Under the pieces are notes generated by a model. It was given only the letters and a program-made list of their open reading frames with translations, was not told where the DNA came from and searched no databases. DNA of 64,000 nucleotides from Saccharothrix coeruleofusca (GTDB lineage: Bacteria; Actinomycetota; Actinomycetes; Mycobacteriales; Pseudonocardiaceae). Positions within the stretch are counted from its first letter, which is position 1. Every line of letters begins with the position of its first letter. Positions 36,580 through 44,819 of the stretch are shown here, piece by piece. The translations under genes were made by a program, and so were the position numbers. Where the stretch lies: NCBI RefSeq assembly GCF_014648515.1, contig NZ_BMRG01000004.1, positions 564,307 through 628,306 on the forward strand. The letters run 5' to 3'.

Positions 36580-39333
36580 TCACCGCAGGTGGGCCAGCTT
36601 GGCCCGCAACCCCTCCACGCGCGGCAGCTCCAGCTCCTCGAACGTCACCAGCGCCGCCCGCCACCGCTCGGCGGCCCGTTCGGGCCTGCCCGCCGCCGCC
36701 TCGGCGTCGCCCAGCCGCTCCCCCGTGTCGGCTGCGGCGTAGCGCACGCCCAGCCGCAGGTACGCCTGGAGGGCCAGCTCGTAGCTGTGCACCGCCTCCT
36801 CCACCCGGCCCAGGTGGAACAGCGCGTGCCCGATGCTGTCGCGCAGATCGGCCAGACCGTACTCGTCGCCGGTCCCCGTCATCAGCGCCAAGCCCTCCTG
36901 GCAGTGCTCCAACGCCTCGTCGTAGCGGCCGAGCAGGCTCAGGCACCAGCCCACGGCGTTGAGCGCGCGGGCGGTGCGCACCACGTCGGACCCCGAGCGC
37001 TGCGCCGCCAGCGTCTTGCGGGCGTGGGCCAGGGCGTGGTCGTAGTCGCCGGTGGACTCGTAGAGCCAGCTGGTGAACCGGTGCACGTCGGCCAGCAGCC
37101 GCTGCTCGGCGACCCCGTCGAGCACGGTCAGCGCCAGCTCGCCGTGCTCGCACGCCACCTCGACCCGACCCAGGTCGGCCTCGGCCCTGGCCAGGCCGAC
37201 CAGCCCGTGGCCCTCGCCGAGCCGGTCGCCCGCGCGGCGGGCCGCCTCGATGGCCACCTCGCTGGCCACCACCAGGTCGTGCCAGTGCCCGGCCCGGTCC
37301 AGGTGGTGCGCCAGCGCCCAGCCCAGCCGCCACGCGATGCCGTCCTCGCCCCGCTCGAACGCCAGCGCCTGGGCGGCCAGCAGCACCACCCGCTCGGCGG
37401 CCAGCCAGCCCACCGCGCGGTCGGCGTCGGCGAAGGCGGTCGGCCGCGCGGTCGGCGGGGGCGGGTCCAGCGGGATGGGCACCCGGTCCGGGGACATCGC
37501 CATGGCCGCCGCGACGGCGGTGTGCAGGTAGTGCCCGAGCACGCCGGTGATCGCGGCGTCGCGCTCGCCGGGGGTGTCGTGGGTGTGGGTCAGCTCGGTG
37601 GCGTAGACGCGCAGCAAGTCGTGCAGGGCGTAGCGGCCGGGGGTGTGCTCGTCGAGCAGGTGGACGCCGGTCAGCTCGGTCAGCAGCCGCCGGGCGCGGG
37701 CCGGGGACGCACCCAGCAGCGCGGCGGCCGCGGCGACGCCGATGTCAGCGCCGGGGGCCAGCGGCAGCAGCCGGAACAGCCGGGCCGCGTCGGTGCTGAG
37801 CGCGTCGTAGGACCAGGAGAACACCGCGCGCACGTCCAGCGTGACGTCCCCCGCCGACAGCGCGTCCAAGCCCTCGCGGGCGTCGGCCAGGTCCTCCGCC
37901 AGCGCGGCGAGGGCGAAGGTGGGCCGGGTGGCGGCGCGGGCGGCGACCACCGCCAGCGCCAGCGGCAGCCGGGCGCACGCCGCGATGATCGTGTCCACCG
38001 CGGCCTCCTCGGCCTCGACCCGCCGCGCACCCAGCCGCCGGGCCAGCAGCTGCCGGGCCGAGGCGGGGTCGAGCACGTCCAGCCGGACCGGACGGGCGTT
38101 GTGCGTGGCCACCAGACCCGCCAGGTCGTCGCGGCTGGTCACCACGGCCAGGCAGCCCGCGCCGGGCAGCAGCGGCCGCACCTGTTCGGCGTCGCGCGCG
38201 TTGTCCAGCAGCACCAGCACCCGGCGACCGTCGAGCAGGCTGCGCAGCAGCGCCGAGCGCCCCTGCTCGCCCTCGGGCACGTCCCCCGGCCGCACGCCCA
38301 GGGCGTGCAGGAACTCGCGCAGCTGCACGGCGGGCTTCACCGCGGGCTCGCCGGGGTGGTAGCCCCGCAGGTTGGCGTAGAGCAGGCCGTCGGGGAAGCG
38401 GTCCGCGACCCGGTGCGCCAAGCGCACCGCGAAGGTGGTCTTGCCGACGCCCGCCATCCCGGTGACGGCGATCAGCCGCTCGCCGTCGGCGATGGCCCGT
38501 TCCACCGCCTCCGACTGCTCCCGCCTGCCCACGAAGGCGTCGAGCGGGCGGGGCAGCTGGGCGGGCCGCACCGAGAGCGGGGCCGGTCCCAGCACGCTCC
38601 GGTGCGCCGCCCGCAGCACCTCCCCCGGATCGAGCCCCAGTTCCTCGGCCAGCCGGGCGCGCAGCGCCTCGTAGACCTCGATCGCCTCGGCCTGCGCCCC
38701 GGAGGCGGCCAGCGCCAGCATCAGGTCCGCGTGCAACGCCTCGTCCAGCGGGTGCTCGCGCGCGGCCGACCGCAGCGCGGGCAGCACGACCTGCGCCTCG
38801 CCGAGGTCCGCTGCCAGCGCGGCGGCCCGCCGCGCCGCGACCACCCGCTCGTGCTCGACGGCCACGAACTGCGGGCCCGAGCGGACCTCCCCGGTGATCC
38901 CCGCGGCCACCGGCCCCTGCCACAGCTCCAGCGCCTCGACCAGCAGCGCGAGCGCTTCGCGCGGCTCCCGCCCGCCCGCTCGGCGCACCAGTTCGCGAAA
39001 CCGCAGCAGGTCCAGGCTGTCCGCGTCGACCACGGGCTGGTAGCCGCCCGCCACCGGCAGCAGCCAACGCCCCGTGGCGCGGCGCGGCAGGTCCGGCTCG
39101 ATCAGCCTGCGCAGCGCGCCGACGTAGCGGTGCACCACGTTGGCCGCGCTGGTGGGCGGGTCGACCGGCCACAGCGCGTCGACGAGGTGGGACAGCGGCA
39201 CCGGCCTGCCCCCGCCCGTCAGCAGGAGGGCGAGCACCGCCTGCTGCTGCGGCGGTCCCAGGGCCAGCTCCGCCCCGTCCGCCCAGCCCCGCAAGGGTCC
39301 GAGGACCGACCAGCGAACACCTCTCCGGATCAG
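36580..39333 (-). CDS. AfsR-like regulator (SARP winged helix + BTAD + NB-ARC + TPR)
   Basis: About 917-aa global-type regulator. Order: winged helix (about 7-100), BTAD (about 105-255, DLLRFRELVRRAG, PLDEALHADLMLALAASGAQ), NB-ARC (about 265-600; VTGMAGVGKTTFAV, RVLVLLDNARDAEQV, LPLALAVVAARAA, ALHDLLRVYATEL) and C-terminal TPRs (about 640-915; GLVGLARAEADLGRVEVACE). The first beta-strand WSVLGPL has no ATG/GTG upstream before a stop. CTG 39333 with GGGGAG five bases upstream is the best start; TTG 39294 would delete the strand. AfsR-type proteins couple signals, often kinase-derived, to secondary metabolism. Confidence 0.85.
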   Translation of the reverse strand: MIRRGVRWSVLGPLRGWADGAELALGPPQQQAVLALLLTGGGRPVPLSHLVDALWPVDPPTSAANVVHRYVGALRRLIEPDLPRRATGRWLLPVAGGYQPVVDADSLDLLRFRELVRRAGGREPREALALLVEALELWQGPVAAGITGEVRSGPQFVAVEHERVVAARRAAALAADLGEAQVVLPALRSAAREHPLDEALHADLMLALAASGAQAEAIEVYEALRARLAEELGLDPGEVLRAAHRSVLGPAPLSVRPAQLPRPLDAFVGRREQSEAVERAIADGERLIAVTGMAGVGKTTFAVRLAHRVADRFPDGLLYANLRGYHPGEPAVKPAVQLREFLHALGVRPGDVPEGEQGRSALLRSLLDGRRVLVLLDNARDAEQVRPLLPGAGCLAVVTSRDDLAGLVATHNARPVRLDVLDPASARQLLARRLGARRVEAEEAAVDTIIAACARLPLALAVVAARAATRPTFALAALAEDLADAREGLDALSAGDVTLDVRAVFSWSYDALSTDAARLFRLLPLAPGADIGVAAAAALLGASPARARRLLTELTGVHLLDEHTPGRYALHDLLRVYATELTHTHDTPGERDAAITGVLGHYLHTAVAAAMAMSPDRVPIPLDPPPPTARPTAFADADRAVGWLAAERVVLLAAQALAFERGEDGIAWRLGWALAHHLDRAGHWHDLVVASEVAIEAARRAGDRLGEGHGLVGLARAEADLGRVEVACEHGELALTVLDGVAEQRLLADVHRFTSWLYESTGDYDHALAHARKTLAAQRSGSDVVRTARALNAVGWCLSLLGRYDEALEHCQEGLALMTGTGDEYGLADLRDSIGHALFHLGRVEEAVHSYELALQAYLRLGVRYAAADTGERLGDAEAAAGRPERAAERWRAALVTFEELELPRVEGLRAKLAHLR

Positions 39334-39503
39334 GGCATCTCCCCATCAGCGCGTGCTCGGCCCGGCACGGCGGCGGGCTTGGCGTCTTGCTGCGGCAGGA
39401 CTCGCACTCTACTGATACAGCGCGTCGCCGGTGAGGACCACGGGCGCGGAAGGGGAACGTGATCGGTTCCACCCGGTCGGCACACCCCGCGCGGCCGACG
39501 CGG

Positions 39504-40046
39504 TCAGTCCAACGGGTACTCCATCGACACGCCCGGCAGCACGACGCCGTCGGGCAGGGGCACACCGGTGCGGCGCACCTCGCGGAAGCCGAAGGCCCGG
39601 TAGAGCGGCTCGCCGGGCAGGGTCGCCATCAGCACCAGTGCGCGGAACCCCTCGGCCTTGGCCGCCCGCGCGCACGAGGACAGGATCGCGCGTCCCAGGC
39701 CGAGGCGTGCCCAGTCGCCGCGCACGAACATCGCCCGCACGCGCGCGGGCTCGGTGGCGGGGTCGAGCAGGCGGTCGTCGGTCGGCTGGGCGCCGGAACC
39801 GGTGTAGAGCTTGTCCCGCCTGCTCCAGCCGCCGCACGCGACGATCTGCCCGTCGGCCTCGTGGACGAAGTACGTGCCGTCGTCGATGAGCACCACGTCG
39901 GGCACGGTCAGGTGCACCGCCGCGCTGGCCGTCTCCCGCTCGCCGTGGAAGGCCGGGAACAGCTCGAGCACCGACCTGCGCATCAGCGCCTCGATCTGCG
40001 GCACGTCGGATCGCAGCGCCTTGCGCTGCACGGCTGGCACGCTCAC
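39504..40046 (-). CDS. GNAT family N-acetyltransferase
   Basis: 180-aa enzyme of the acetyl-CoA-dependent GNAT fold: MFVRGDWARLGLGRAILSSC holds the pyrophosphate-binding R/Q-x-x-G-x-G/A signature, followed by EGFRALVLMATLPGEPLYRA and YRAFGFREVRRTGV (motif B). Substrate unknown. GTG 40046 is chosen because GGGGGAGGA lies four bases upstream; longer in-frame extension to 40127 lacks a ribosome site. Confidence 0.85.
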   Translation of the reverse strand: MSVPAVQRKALRSDVPQIEALMRRSVLELFPAFHGERETASAAVHLTVPDVVLIDDGTYFVHEADGQIVACGGWSRRDKLYTGSGAQPTDDRLLDPATEPARVRAMFVRGDWARLGLGRAILSSCARAAKAEGFRALVLMATLPGEPLYRAFGFREVRRTGVPLPDGVVLPGVSMEYPLD

Positions 40047-40152
40047 CGGGTCCTCCCCCACGTCCCGACGATCATCCCACTGATCCGGACCGCCGCCAGT
40101 GCTCGTCCGCCAGTGCTTGTCCGCCACCGCGGACCCGCCCTACCTTGCCGGT

Positions 40153-40809
40153 GTGGACCTCTTCTCGCGCTCATGGGCGGCGTTGCGGGCAGCGGTGGCC
40201 GACCTGCCCGACGAGCACTTCGCGCGACCGTCCGGCTGCGCGGGCTGGCTCGTCCGGGACCTGGTGTGCCACCTGGTCATCGACGCGCAGGACGTCCTGA
40301 TCACCCTGGTGACCCCCGCCGAGGGGGAACCGACCAGGGACGCGATCACCTACTGGCAGGTCACCGCGACGCCGCCGAGCGGCGACGACCCGCTCGACGC
40401 GCTGGTCGTCCGGCTGGCCGCCGCCTACGAGCAGCCGTGGCTGCTGAAGTTCCACCTCGACGACGTCGGCTCCGCCGCAGGCCGGGCCGCCGGGCTGGCC
40501 GATCCCGAGGCCCGCGTCAGCACGCGCGGACAGGTCATCACCGCGGGTGACTACCTGTCCGCGTACGTCCTGGAGTGGACGCTGCACCACCTCGACCTCG
40601 TCGCGCACCTGCCCGACGCGGCGCGACCGCCCGCCGACGGCCTCGCCCGCTCGCGCGGGATGCTGGAGCGGATCGCCGCGGCCGCGTTCCCCCGGTCGTT
40701 CTCCGACGAGGACGCGCTGCTGATCGGCACCGGTCGCAAGGCCCCGACCCCCGCGCAGCGGGCCGGGCTGGGCGAGCTGGCCGCGAAGCTCCCGCTGGTC
40801 CTGGGCTGA
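40153..40809 (+). CDS. Mycothiol-dependent maleylpyruvate isomerase-like protein
   Basis: 218-aa DinB-fold protein. Early W-x-x-L-x-x-A-V pattern (SWAALRAAVADLPDEHFARP), GWLVRDLVCHLVIDAQD with the first metal His, and YVLEWTLHHLDLVAHLP with the later His pair follow the metal-binding pattern of the mycothiol-dependent maleylpyruvate-isomerase N-terminal family. Members use mycothiol in isomerase or transferase reactions; the substrate here is unknown. GTG 40153 gives the family start; no strong ribosome site. Confidence 0.75.
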   Translation: MDLFSRSWAALRAAVADLPDEHFARPSGCAGWLVRDLVCHLVIDAQDVLITLVTPAEGEPTRDAITYWQVTATPPSGDDPLDALVVRLAAAYEQPWLLKFHLDDVGSAAGRAAGLADPEARVSTRGQVITAGDYLSAYVLEWTLHHLDLVAHLPDAARPPADGLARSRGMLERIAAAAFPRSFSDEDALLIGTGRKAPTPAQRAGLGELAAKLPLVLG

Positions 40810-40830
40810 TCGCGGGCCCGCGCCGGGGCT

Positions 40831-42309
40831 TCAGTGGCTGCCGCTGAGCTCCCCGCTCAGCGCGCCGTGGAGCTCGGCGCTGCGCCGGTTGAGGCCGGTG
40901 ATCCGGACGGTCTTGCCGCGTGCGGCGTACTTGCCGGTGATCGCGTCCAGTGCCGCGACCGAGGACGCGTCCCAGATGTGCGCCGCGCCGAGGTCGACGA
41001 TGACCTCTGCGGGGTCGTTGGCGTAGTCGAACCGGTGCACGATGTCGTTGCTGGAGGCGAAGAACAACTCCCCCTTGACGACGTAGACGACCCTGGTGCC
41101 GTCCGGGTCGAGCACGGCTTCCACGGTGGCCGTGCCCGCGACGCGGCGGGCGAAGATGACCACGGCGGTCAGACTGCCGAGCACGACGCCGATGGCGAGG
41201 TTGTCGGTGGCCACGACCGCCGCCACGGTCACCACCATCACCGCGATCTCCCCGGCGGGCATCCGCTTGAGCGTCGACGGTGCCACGGAGTGCCAGTCGA
41301 AGGTGCCCACCGAGACCAGCACCATGACCGCGACCAGCGCGGCCATCGGGATGTCCGAGACCAGCGGGCCGAAGACCACGCACAGCACCATCAGGAACGC
41401 GCCCGCCAGGAACGTCGACAGGCGCGTGCGCGCCCCGTTCTTCACGTTGATCATCGTCTGGCCGATCATGGCGCAGCCGCCCATGCCGCCGAACAGGCCG
41501 GTCACCACGTTGGCCACGCCCTGGCCGATGGACTCCCGCGTCTTGTTGGAGCGGGTGTCGGTGAGGTCGTCGACCAGCTTCGCGGTCATCAGCGACTCCA
41601 TCAGCCCCACCAGCGCCAGCGCCACCGCGTACGGCGCGATGGTCTTGAGCGTGTCGAGCGTGAACGGCACGTCGGGCAGCCCCGGCGTGGGCAGCGCCGA
41701 CGGCAGCTCGCCCCGGTCGCCGACCGTGGGCACGGCGATGCCCGCCCCGATGGTCAGCGCGGTCAGCGCGACGATGGACACCAGCGGCGCGGGCACCGCC
41801 TTCGTCAGGCGCGGGAACAGCACCATCAGCGTCAACGCCCCCGCGACCAGCGGGTAGACCGGCCACGGCACGTCCACCAGCTCGGGCACCTGGGCCAGGA
41901 AGATCAGGATGGCCAGCGAGTTGACGAACCCCACCATCACCGAGCGCGGCACGAACCGCATCAGCCCGGCCACGCCCAGCGCGCCCAGCGCGATCTGGAC
42001 CAGACCGCCCAGGATGACCGCGGCCACCAGGTGACCCAGGCCGTGCTCGCGCACCAGCGGCGCCACGACCAGGGCGACCGCGCCGGTGGCGGCGGAGATC
42101 ATCGCCGGGCGACCGCCGACGACCGAGATGACCACGGCCATGGTGAAGGAGGCGAACAGCCCGACGCTGGGGTCGACCCCGGCGATGACGGAGAACGAGA
42201 TGGCCTCCGGGATCAGCGCCAGCGCCACCAGCAGCCCTGCCAGGACTTCGGTGCGCAGCACCTTCGGGGTGAGCCAGGCCGGTCGGGCCTTCGGTGCGGA
42301 GAGGTTCAC
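40831..42309 (-). CDS. SulP-family anion transporter with STAS domain
   Basis: 492-aa membrane transporter with about 10-14 helices (AGLLVALALIPEAISFSVIAG, start of the SulP core; GGRPAMISAATGAVALVVAP) and a C-terminal STAS domain (about 410-490; EVIVDLGAAHIWDASSVAAL, with the conserved D-x-S/T). SulP proteins carry sulfate, bicarbonate or dicarboxylates; the exact anion cannot be told. GTG 42309 has AAGG five bases upstream and starts the usual short N-tail. Confidence 0.88.
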   Translation of the reverse strand: MNLSAPKARPAWLTPKVLRTEVLAGLLVALALIPEAISFSVIAGVDPSVGLFASFTMAVVISVVGGRPAMISAATGAVALVVAPLVREHGLGHLVAAVILGGLVQIALGALGVAGLMRFVPRSVMVGFVNSLAILIFLAQVPELVDVPWPVYPLVAGALTLMVLFPRLTKAVPAPLVSIVALTALTIGAGIAVPTVGDRGELPSALPTPGLPDVPFTLDTLKTIAPYAVALALVGLMESLMTAKLVDDLTDTRSNKTRESIGQGVANVVTGLFGGMGGCAMIGQTMINVKNGARTRLSTFLAGAFLMVLCVVFGPLVSDIPMAALVAVMVLVSVGTFDWHSVAPSTLKRMPAGEIAVMVVTVAAVVATDNLAIGVVLGSLTAVVIFARRVAGTATVEAVLDPDGTRVVYVVKGELFFASSNDIVHRFDYANDPAEVIVDLGAAHIWDASSVAALDAITGKYAARGKTVRITGLNRRSAELHGALSGELSGSH

Positions 42310-42675
42310 AGCGACCTTGTCGTGCTCGGACGCGCCCCAGCGGCGGGACGCGCGGGAAGAAGCGGCGCCGGAGGCGCTCGCGGGGGCCACCGCCGAAGCG
42401 GCGCGAGGAGGGGGTTCCCGCTACGGCGGGCAGGACCGGGAGCGAGGCGGGCTCGTGCGCACGCGTCGTCTCCTGTCCGTGAAGGGGTTCGTGGTGGGGA
42501 CGACGTCGTCCCGCCGACGGCGTGCAACTCTACCCCCATCCCGCCGCGGTGATCCCGTGGTGAGGTCGGGATGTGGCGAGCGCAACGACCGCGCAGGCGG
42601 CTCCGATCCGGCATCGCGGTGACCCCGCCGACGGCGGTGCACCCGATCGGCGGGCACACCGCCGTTGACGGGGCA
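42310..42675. other. Gene-free stretch with strong hairpin between sulP and terC leader
   Basis: No convincing ORF lies between the SulP start and the terC promoter. The one clear structure is a long stem at 42623-42673: CCCCG/CGGGG outside and ACGGCGGTG (42631-42639)/CACCGCCGT (42657-42665) inside, with symmetric 3-base internal mismatches and a 17-base loop. It lies just upstream of the predicted terC promoter. It is not at the end of a known gene; it could terminate an unseen transcript or shape the promoter. Confidence 0.45.
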
Positions 42676-42704
42676 TTTACTCCGTGCGAGCGCTGTTCGA
42701 TACT
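42676..42704 (+). promoter_or_regulatory. Promoter of the terC riboswitch transcript
   Basis: TTTACT (42676-42681), 17-base spacer, GATACT (42699-42704). The predicted start site near 42710 coincides with the first base of the riboswitch's P1 stem, which supports the call. Confidence 0.5.
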
Positions 42705-42710
42705 GAACGC

Positions 42711-42830
42711 CGAGGGGAGTACTTCCGAAGCGTCCACCCGGTCAGTACGGGCATCCCGGCGGTGTCCCCGGGGGACCACCCCGGCGGGGTGAAGGAGACC
42801 TCGAACCACTCCGGTGTTCGAGGAGGCCCC
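42711..42830 (+). ncRNA. yybP-ykoY (manganese) riboswitch with SD-sequestering switch
   Basis: Leader RNA of terC. P1 pairs CGAGG (42711-42715) with CCTCG (42799-42803); the strand ends carry the family's GGGGAGTA at the 5' side and GGAGACC at the 3' side, with a hairpin-rich middle (GGTCAGTACGG, CCCCGGGGG). In the alternative fold the 3' P1 strand, CCTCGAAC (42799-42806), pairs with GTTCGAGG (42816-42823), burying the ribosome site AGGAGG (42821-42826). Mn2+ binding would hold P1 closed and free the site, raising TerC. The yybP-ykoY family is known to sense Mn2+ and precede TerC/Alx-type exporters; the switching scheme is read from the sequence. Confidence 0.8.
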
Positions 42831-42831
42831 G

Positions 42832-43848
42832 ATGCTCGTACCGGCCGCGGCCGATGCCGCGGGATCGCTGGGATCGGCGCACTTGTGGCTGGTCAGCATC
42901 GCCGTGCTGGTGGCGCTGCTGATCGCCGACTTCGCGATCACCCATCGCCCGCACGAGGTCTCGGCACGCGAGGCGGTGGGGTGGTCGGTGTTCTACCTCG
43001 CGCTGCCGGTGGTGTTCGCGATCTGGTTGTGGAGCGCCTTCGGGAGCGGCCCGGCGGTGGAGTTCATGACCGGGTTCGTGGTGGAGAAGTCCCTGTCGGT
43101 GGACAACCTGTTCGTGTTCATGCTGCTGCTCGGCGCTTTCTCCGTGCCCACCGAGGTCCGGCAGCGCGTCCTGCTCTACGGCATCGTCGGCGCGTTGGTG
43201 CTGCGCGGCGTGTTCATCGCGGTGGGCGCGGCCATGCTGGCGGCCGGGACGTGGGCCTTCCTGGTGTTCGGCCTGGTGCTGTTCGTCTCCGCAGTGAAGC
43301 TCCTGCGCGACGCGTTCACCGGGGGCGAGGTCGAGCGGGACGTCTCCCGGATGCGGTCGGTCCGGCTGCTGCGCAAGCTGATGCCGGTCACCGGGGACTA
43401 CCGGGGCGCCCGCCTGACCGTGCGCGAGCGCGGTCACCGCGCCCTCACGCCGCTGGCGGTCGTGGTGGTGGCCGTGTTCGCCACCGACGTGGTGTTCGCC
43501 ATCGACTCGGTGCCCGCCGTCTACGGCATCACCGACGACCCCTACCTGGTGTTCGCCACGAACGCCTTCGCCCTGCTCGGCCTGCGCGCCCTGTACTTCG
43601 TGCTGCACTCCGCGCTGGCCAAGCTCGTCCACCTCAACCACGGGCTCGCGGTCATCCTCGCCTTCATCGGGGCGAAGCTGGCGCTGCACTGGGCGCACGG
43701 CATCTGGCCGGGGGTCCCGGAGATCCCCACCCCGGTCTCGCTGGCCGTGATCATCGGCACCCTCGCCGTCGTCACCGCGACCAGCCTGCGCTCCCGACGA
43801 CGTTCCGGGACCTCCGCGGCCCGGAAGACCACCGCACCACAGGACTGA
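42832..43848 (+). CDS. terC: TerC/Alx-family membrane protein, probable Mn2+ exporter
   Basis: 338-aa protein with about nine membrane helices. TerC signature parts: VVEKSLSVDNLFVFMLLLG and VVFATDVVFAIDSVPAVYGI, which place conserved Asp/Glu and Asn in the membrane. The Alx/TerC group exports manganese or supports metal loading of secreted proteins. ATG 42832 sits five bases after AGGAGG; an upstream in-frame GTG (42814) overlaps the riboswitch pairing and is rejected. The upstream Mn2+ riboswitch strongly supports a manganese role. A 37-aa membrane peptide gene follows two bases later. Confidence 0.9.
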   Translation: MLVPAAADAAGSLGSAHLWLVSIAVLVALLIADFAITHRPHEVSAREAVGWSVFYLALPVVFAIWLWSAFGSGPAVEFMTGFVVEKSLSVDNLFVFMLLLGAFSVPTEVRQRVLLYGIVGALVLRGVFIAVGAAMLAAGTWAFLVFGLVLFVSAVKLLRDAFTGGEVERDVSRMRSVRLLRKLMPVTGDYRGARLTVRERGHRALTPLAVVVVAVFATDVVFAIDSVPAVYGITDDPYLVFATNAFALLGLRALYFVLHSALAKLVHLNHGLAVILAFIGAKLALHWAHGIWPGVPEIPTPVSLAVIIGTLAVVTATSLRSRRRSGTSAARKTTAPQD

Positions 43849-43850
43849 CC

Positions 43851-43964
43851 ATGCTCTTCGAATGGCTGCTCGACGCGCTGATCGACATCGTCACCACGGT
43901 CCTCGTCCTCGCCGCGCTGGTGATCACCTGCGCCTCGCTGCACCCGCCCCGGTCGCCGCGCTGA
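43851..43964 (+). CDS. 37-aa membrane peptide downstream of terC
   Basis: The ATG lies two bases after the terC stop. The peptide LFEWLLDALIDIVTTVLVLA then a short basic end is one amphipathic-to-hydrophobic helix, suited to a single-pass membrane microprotein. It would be co-translated with TerC and might modulate it. No family recognised; it could be a chance ORF, but tight spacing and hydrophobicity favour a gene. Confidence 0.45.
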   Translation: MLFEWLLDALIDIVTTVLVLAALVITCASLHPPRSPR

Positions 43965-43999
43965 GCGCCACCGCCACCCGGCGATCAACGGCGATACCA

Positions 44000-44039
44000 C
44001 CAACGTTGGCAACGGTGATAGCAACACCGCCCTTATCCT
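44000..44039 (+). promoter_or_regulatory. Promoter and operator region of the TetR gene at 44047
   Basis: Palindrome CCAACGTTGG at 44000-44009 is a likely autoregulatory half of a TetR operator. A -10 TATCCT (44034-44039) ends seven bases before GTG 44047 and no Shine-Dalgarno is present, so the transcript is probably leaderless. Confidence 0.5.
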
Positions 44040-44046
44040 GAGCCGC

Positions 44047-44745
44047 GTGGTGGAGGCGAAGCCCGAGAGGCACCGGACGCGGACGAGCATCGTGGAGGTC
44101 GCCGCGCGGCTGCTGCGCGAGCGGGGCGCGCAGGCGGTCACCACGCGCGCGGTCGCGCAGGCGGCCGGGATGCAGGCGCCGACCATCTACCGGTTCTTCG
44201 AGGACAAGGACGCGCTGCTGGACGCCGTCGCCGAGCACGTCTTCGCCACCTACGTCGCCAAGAAGGCGGTCGCCGAGGACGGCGACCCGGTGGCGGACCT
44301 GCGCGCCGGGTGGCGGGTCCACATCGACTTCGGCCTGGCCAACGCGGCGTTGTTCGGCCTGCTCACCGACCCCGCTCGCACAGGCCGCTCACCGGCTGCG
44401 ACGGCCGGGCTGGAGGTGCTGCGCGCACGGGTGCGCCGCGTCGCGGCGGCCGGGCGGCTCCGGGTCGCCGAACAGCGCGCCGTCGAACTGCTCCACGCCG
44501 CGGGCACCGGCACCGTGCTCACCCTGCTCGCCCTGCCGCCGCAGGAGCGCGATCCCGGCCTCGCCGACGCGATGTACGAGGCGGTGACGCGCTCGATCCT
44601 CACCGACCCGCCCCCGCTGCCCCCTGGCGGCCCGGCCGCACCCGCCGCGTTGCGCGCCGCGGCGGCGGAGCTGCCGATGCTCACCGCGGCCGAGCGCGCC
44701 CTGCTGTCGGAGTGGCTGGACCGGGAGGGCGGAACTCCGGGCTGA
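44047..44745 (+). CDS. TetR-family regulator
   Basis: 232-aa repressor. N-terminal HTH: RTSIVEVAARLLRERGAQAV, VAQAAGMQAPTIYRFFEDKD; then a helical ligand domain similar in layout to the TetR at 25216-25908. GTG 44047 (or the adjacent GTG 44050) fits a leaderless start. It lies between the terC unit and a convergent ROK gene; no obvious target besides itself. Confidence 0.88.
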   Translation: MVEAKPERHRTRTSIVEVAARLLRERGAQAVTTRAVAQAAGMQAPTIYRFFEDKDALLDAVAEHVFATYVAKKAVAEDGDPVADLRAGWRVHIDFGLANAALFGLLTDPARTGRSPAATAGLEVLRARVRRVAAAGRLRVAEQRAVELLHAAGTGTVLTLLALPPQERDPGLADAMYEAVTRSILTDPPPLPPGGPAAPAALRAAAAELPMLTAAERALLSEWLDREGGTPG

Positions 44746-44819
44746 CCTCGGCCCTGTCCTCCGCGCTCGCGCGGCGCGTGCGACTTCCCGAAGTCCACCA
44801 CCGGCCGCGCGGTCGCCCG

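Noticed and set aside
35120-39333. Adjacent NB-ARC/STAND proteins considered as an anti-phage NLR-type defence locus
   Set aside because: Both start with DNA-binding domains (XRE, SARP) and match common actinobacterial transcription regulators; no effector domain such as nuclease or protease is fused.
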